Source: Telopea speciosissima
Taxonomy: Eukaryota > Streptophyta > Magnoliopsida > Proteales > Proteaceae
Assembly (NCBI RefSeq): GCF_018873765.1
Contig: NC_057926.1
Location: 46,987,043 to 47,051,042, forward strand
Direction: 5' to 3'
DNA: 64,000 nt
This document shows, in pieces, positions 60,389 through 64,000 of the stretch (its first letter is position 1; each line of letters starts with the position of its first letter). Below the pieces are notes generated by a model. It saw nothing but the letters and a program-made list of their open reading frames with translations. It searched no databases and was not told where the DNA came from. A program made the position numbers and the translations under genes.

Positions 60389-61320
60389 CAAGAGAAGATG
60401 AATCCGATAATAGATTAGAGCTTTTATCAAAACAAAAAAGAAAAAAAAAGAAAAAGATAATAGATTAGAGCCCTAGAATTTTATATATGACCAATTTAGA
60501 AATCCCTTCTTACATACATCCGACGGTTGAGATTGACCAGATCCTCAGCTATCCTTACAGTCAAAATGAAGCTTGATACAAGGTGACAACAGGGTGAGTG
60601 ACAGAGAACTGAGAGAAAATCCTAACGTGTAATGGACAATAGTGACCATAGTGAAGGGACTATGATTATAAATAACGACCAGATCATCAGCTGTCCTTCG
60701 ATGTACAACTATTGGTGATGTTCCTGTTTGATGGACTTGTTAGATTAGTGATCGATTTTGATGGACTAAGTTTCCATTTACCTTCCCTCACCATGGGCAT
60801 CTGTGTCATTGAATGCCCAATGGGAGAGATAGTTTCGACACCAAACAATAATACGGGCCAGAAGTTTGTGATAGGACAAGAGTCCAATCACAAACTTCAT
60901 CAGTGACGAGGATAATCTTCCTTCTTCACTTTTGAAAGAAAAATTTCACGTAGTTTGATACTTTGTTTTGGTTCATGTGATAGAGGATCCTACACCTCCC
61001 TTATGAGTCAAGTTTCAATTAGAAATATGTTGAAAAATGCCTTAAAACAGTAAGTAACATTGCATTCCATTGCAGTGAAATGATATTTTTGTAATTTTAT
61101 ATAACTTTTAAACTAATTGTTCAATTAGGTTCTGTACGGCAACATTTTTGTTTGGGTAAATTATATTACGACCCCTTGAGGTTTGTCTTAAATACAAAGC
61201 AATCCCCTGTGTTTTTAAATTATACAACTGTGCCCCCTGAGTGGACGGTATTAAATAATATAATGTAAAATACCAACTTTACCCTCTTCTAATATGATTA
61301 AATAATACAAGGTAAAATGC

Positions 61321-62112
61321 TCACCAATCCTTCACAACCAGTCCTCTGTTCTTAACTCTCTTCAGAAAATCTTGGCCAACCAAGTCTTCAATCTCCACAT
61401 TGTCCTTTTGATCCACTTTCTTCCCTTTCAATACCCACAAGAACCTGCAACCACTCTTCTCCAATCCATCACCCAACTCTCTAATTTGATCTTTAGATAA
61501 AGTCGTTCTGCTCCCGAAGCTTACATACACCACTGACCCTGCAGGTTAGGTGTCCAGCCATGAAAGCCAAGGTCCTTGCCCATAATGGTTCCAATGGACC
61601 GATTACAAGCACTTGTGGGAGCCTAGATTGTTAGAATTCTATTTAAAATGGAATTAATAAACCTATTGTGGAGTAATATTAAAGTCTCCTAAATTCAAGC
61701 AATTGTGGGAGCCCAGATAAGACTTTTCCGTTGTTGAGTGCCTCAAGGATCTCTGGCTCCTATGCTTGAAAGGTTTTTGTTAGAATCCCTTTGGCCTTAA
61801 TGAGCCCTCGACCATTTGAAACCAAAAGTCTTCTACAAATATGGGTTAAGTCAAAGAGAGGCGGAGGACGCCAACATTTTGATAAGGTAGACAAACCAGA
61901 GATTTTGGAAATGGGATCCAGATCATTAGATACTTCTTTGTGACCGTGCGTAATGAACGTTTTATCCTCGTTCGGGCAAGACACTCTAGCATGGATAAGG
62001 CGATCAATACGTGCCACCTTGTGTCCGCGTAGCACGGTAGGATAGGAGCCCGTGCCGTAGAAGATCTGAATCCGGTGAAGAGTGCAAGCATTTTAGCAGA
62101 GGAGGTGTGAGG
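61321..62112 (-). pseudogene. UDP-glycosyltransferase fragment (UGT708-like)
   Basis: The minus strand, right to left, gives pieces in the correct order of a plant family-1 UGT: TSSAKMLALFT (about 62070-62105); ISGLSTLSKCWRPPPLFDLTHI and GRGLIKAKGIL (about 61765-61925); EILEALNNGKVLSGLP (about 61705-61752); VIGPLEP (about 61590); WLSWLDT-stop-PAGS; and [23 protein letters not shown] to GLVVKDW (61324-61533). The WRPPPL and VSFGSR/GDGL wording resembles UGT708 C-glycosyltransferases. Damage includes MITE H15, a ~90-bp insert bounded by ttgtgggagcc repeats (61613-61623 and 61703-61713), a frameshift before GPWLSWLD, and TAA for Gln before PAGS. The N-terminal acceptor region and the PSPG box are absent. 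Confidence 0.82.
61938..62080. mobile_element. hairpin MITE H15 inside the UGT fragment
   Basis: Splits the UGT reading between LALFT and ISGLS. It contains tagcatggataaggcgatca, the central motif, and ends ccgtagaagatctgaatccgg like H2 and H4. The left arm (accgtgcgtaatgaacg) is diverged. It shows the hairpin family was active after the UGT sequence became noncoding. Confidence 0.65.
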
Positions 62113-62637
62113 GCTGTTCTTCATGTTACCACAGTACCACCGCTTTCCATCCCCGACAGATTGAAACTTTCTGCACCAAGAAGTACTTGACTTGTGTTGG
62201 GCATTGATTGGAGAGACAATAGGTGCTGGAATAAATAAAATAGAATAGGGCTGCGATTCCTTGAAGACAGATTTCTATCCTCAATCAATATTAATTTCAT
62301 CAGCAACTTGAATCAGCTGAGGAGGAAAACCCAAAGGTTAGTATCTCTGCAATTATTCTCTTCATTCGAACTCTTAACCCCCCTTTCTGATTCGAGTAAC
62401 TGGGGAAATGGGTGAAGTTAGGGATGCCCTATGGGCAAAATGGTAAACTCATATCTTGAAAAAGATATATTAATCATTTGAAGGCAAACTTAACCAATAT
62501 CGTAACACGTAACTAACAGAGTGGGGTTGATTATAACAACTAATCTAAACTTAGGGGGTGCGACTGTATAATTTAGAAGCACATAGAGTTGCTCTGTATT
62601 TAGGACAAATCATAGGGGGTCACAATGTAATTTACCC

Positions 62638-63073
62638 TTTTTGTTTTAAATAACTATTTCTGAGTCAGAAAAAAAATTTTGTTTCGGGTTTTTTAGAGTA
62701 CTTTTGTATCAATCGATGTTCTATGCTAAATTTTAAGAAAAAAATTGTATGGAATGCATCTTTACAAAAGTTTATCTTTTGGTGGCAATGGTGGTGATGA
62801 TGGCGGCGGTGATTTTGGTTGAAGTTGCATTATAGGTGATAGTGATGCTGTTTCTGTCCTAGCTTTTTGTTTTTGTTATTATTTTTTTTTAGCTTCCTTT
62901 AATTGTTTCTCTCGAAATTGTTCCAAATGTGTTTTCTTACCTGATTCGTTTCAAAACCAAGAACAAAAAAAAATACACGGACGACACATAAAAGTTTTGT
63001 TCAATTTTTGTTAACAAAAAAATACAAAAACACCGGAAACAGTTCTTTGAACTTTGCCATACAGACCCTTTGT
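62638..63073. other. sequence between the Pack-MULE and the rest of R3
   Basis: No counterpart in R1 or R2. Its right end (ttgccatacagacc) is an inverted match to gttctgtacggcaa at 61129-61142, so 61129-63070 may be one nonautonomous element into which the Pack-MULE inserted. No coding content. Confidence 0.4.
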
Positions 63074-64000
63074 CTCTACGCCTATTTCAATCTAACATTT
63101 GACCTTAGTGTGTAGTCCTCTATAAAACCTAAGCACACACACATTTAAGTCTACGTGGCAAAGTCTTTGCCGATTTAATAACCTTATTTTATTCTTTTTA
63201 TCTTTTTTTGGGGTTGGGTGTTGGGTTGTAAACCATCGTCCATTAAATCAATCTGGGGGGTTTGTTGAGTTGTAAATCATGGTCATCCATTAAATCAATT
63301 GTTGGTCATATTATTTATTCATTGCTCACATTAGTTACAAAGGTCTAAATGAAATATCTGTCATGCATGTTAGATGCTTAGATCAATGGTTTAATGACCA
63401 GAGGATTTCACAATTTCAATTAATGCAAAAATAGACCTTATATCATGTGGGTGGTATTGGGTCATGAAATTTTGAAGGGCACATGTGATATGGAAGCAAT
63501 TCACTTATGACTAAACTAATCTGACTACCAAATAGATTATAAATATATGAATAAATATGTCTTTGGTAGAGTTTGTTGAGCTAAATTTTTAGATCAATTA
63601 GACAATGCATGTCTTTCTATTAGGAAGACAATTCTTTTTCTCTTTTTTCCCCTAGCAACTTTAAAATATTTTCTCAAGAAAGTATCCAGATAGTAGATTA
63701 TGAGTCTTTGTACATTTACAAAATGAGATATTGGAGTAAACTAATATTCGTCCTTGTATTCATGAAGGACGATTCTCTGAAGATACGTTTCTCCCTGGTG
63801 TTGATGATGATATTCACCATTGATAAAAATCCAAATTGTGTCGATAGCCTGTGGTTCGTAATTCAATATCTCTGTATCAAATACCCTAATCATACTCCAC
63901 TATCGTAGTCCGACCAATCTCAGGTCACGAACATCCTTGGAGGCTACGGATTTCTCCAACAGAAAATAGGGTTGGTGGAGAGGTTGCCAATGACCAACCA

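Larger units (their letters stand above)
61154..62637. mobile_element. Pack-MULE carrying a UGT gene fragment
   Basis: Flanked by a perfect 9-bp target duplication TTTTTGTTT (61145-61153 and 62638-62646). Terminal inverted repeats of about 95 bp start gggtaaattatattacgacc at the left and gggtaaattacattgtgacc at the right (reverse complement), and share tttgtcytaaatacaragca and taaattataca blocks. Long TIRs plus a 9-bp duplication are diagnostic of Mutator-like elements. There is no transposase; the interior is a broken UDP-glycosyltransferase fragment, so it fits the Pack-MULE definition. Confidence 0.9.
60190..63765 (+). repeat. repeat unit R3 (third direct copy, interrupted)
   Basis: R3 homology runs 60190-61130 and resumes at about 63075-63765 (aatctaacatttgaccttag to gatattggagtaaactaata). 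The gap is filled by the Pack-MULE (61154-62637) and by further sequence to 63073 with gttctgtacggcaa/ttgccatacagacc termini, which could be an outer element. MITE H14 lies near its start. Confidence 0.65.

Overview
This is nuclear DNA from a flowering plant. Genes have many introns with GT..AG borders, intergenic and intronic space is full of SINEs, LINE pieces, MITEs and LTR remnants, and every recognisable gene belongs to a plant family. Repeat content and the codeinone-reductase-like aldo-keto reductases would fit an early-diverging eudicot or magnoliid lineage, but I cannot fix the species.

Layout. 1-3.1 kb: the ectodomain exon of an LRK10L/WAK-type receptor kinase (minus strand) whose kinase part lies off the left edge, plus a TRIM-like solo LTR. 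3.6-16.5 kb: a tandem cluster of three four-exon aldo-keto reductases (plus strand). Copy A (5844-7160) is a pseudogene, copy B (13181-14473) is open and copy C (15290-16504) is open but shortened. A and B arose from a segmental duplication that also carried an L1-type LINE fragment, so paralogous empty sites reveal later insertions. 20.9-31.3 kb: an 11-exon, minus-strand, probably plastid-targeted YaaW/UPF0174-like gene with a 1-base frame problem in exon 1 and a Copia remnant in its 5.1 kb intron. 35.7-43.9 kb: a complete 7-exon, 592-residue transmembrane-9 (nonaspanin/TMN) gene whose last intron holds a hAT element. 46.9-64 kb: three direct copies of a noncoding unit of about 2.3 kb (R1-R3), a DUF7086 gene with an EAR motif (50154-51077), a plastid-DNA insertion (trnY and matK pieces), and a Pack-MULE carrying a broken UDP-glycosyltransferase fragment.

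The most unusual signal is a population of at least 14 short (about 130-200 bp) hairpin MITEs. They are nearly complete palindromes, and several carry a central motif like taaggcggtcattgcac. Where a paralogous empty site or clean flank exists they show 9-10 bp target duplications, the mark of Mutator-type transposition. They are nested in one another's hosts: a MITE in a UGT fragment, in a Pack-MULE, in a repeat unit. Exon coordinates were worked out by hand from splice signals, reading phase and family conservation; no database or alignment program was used.
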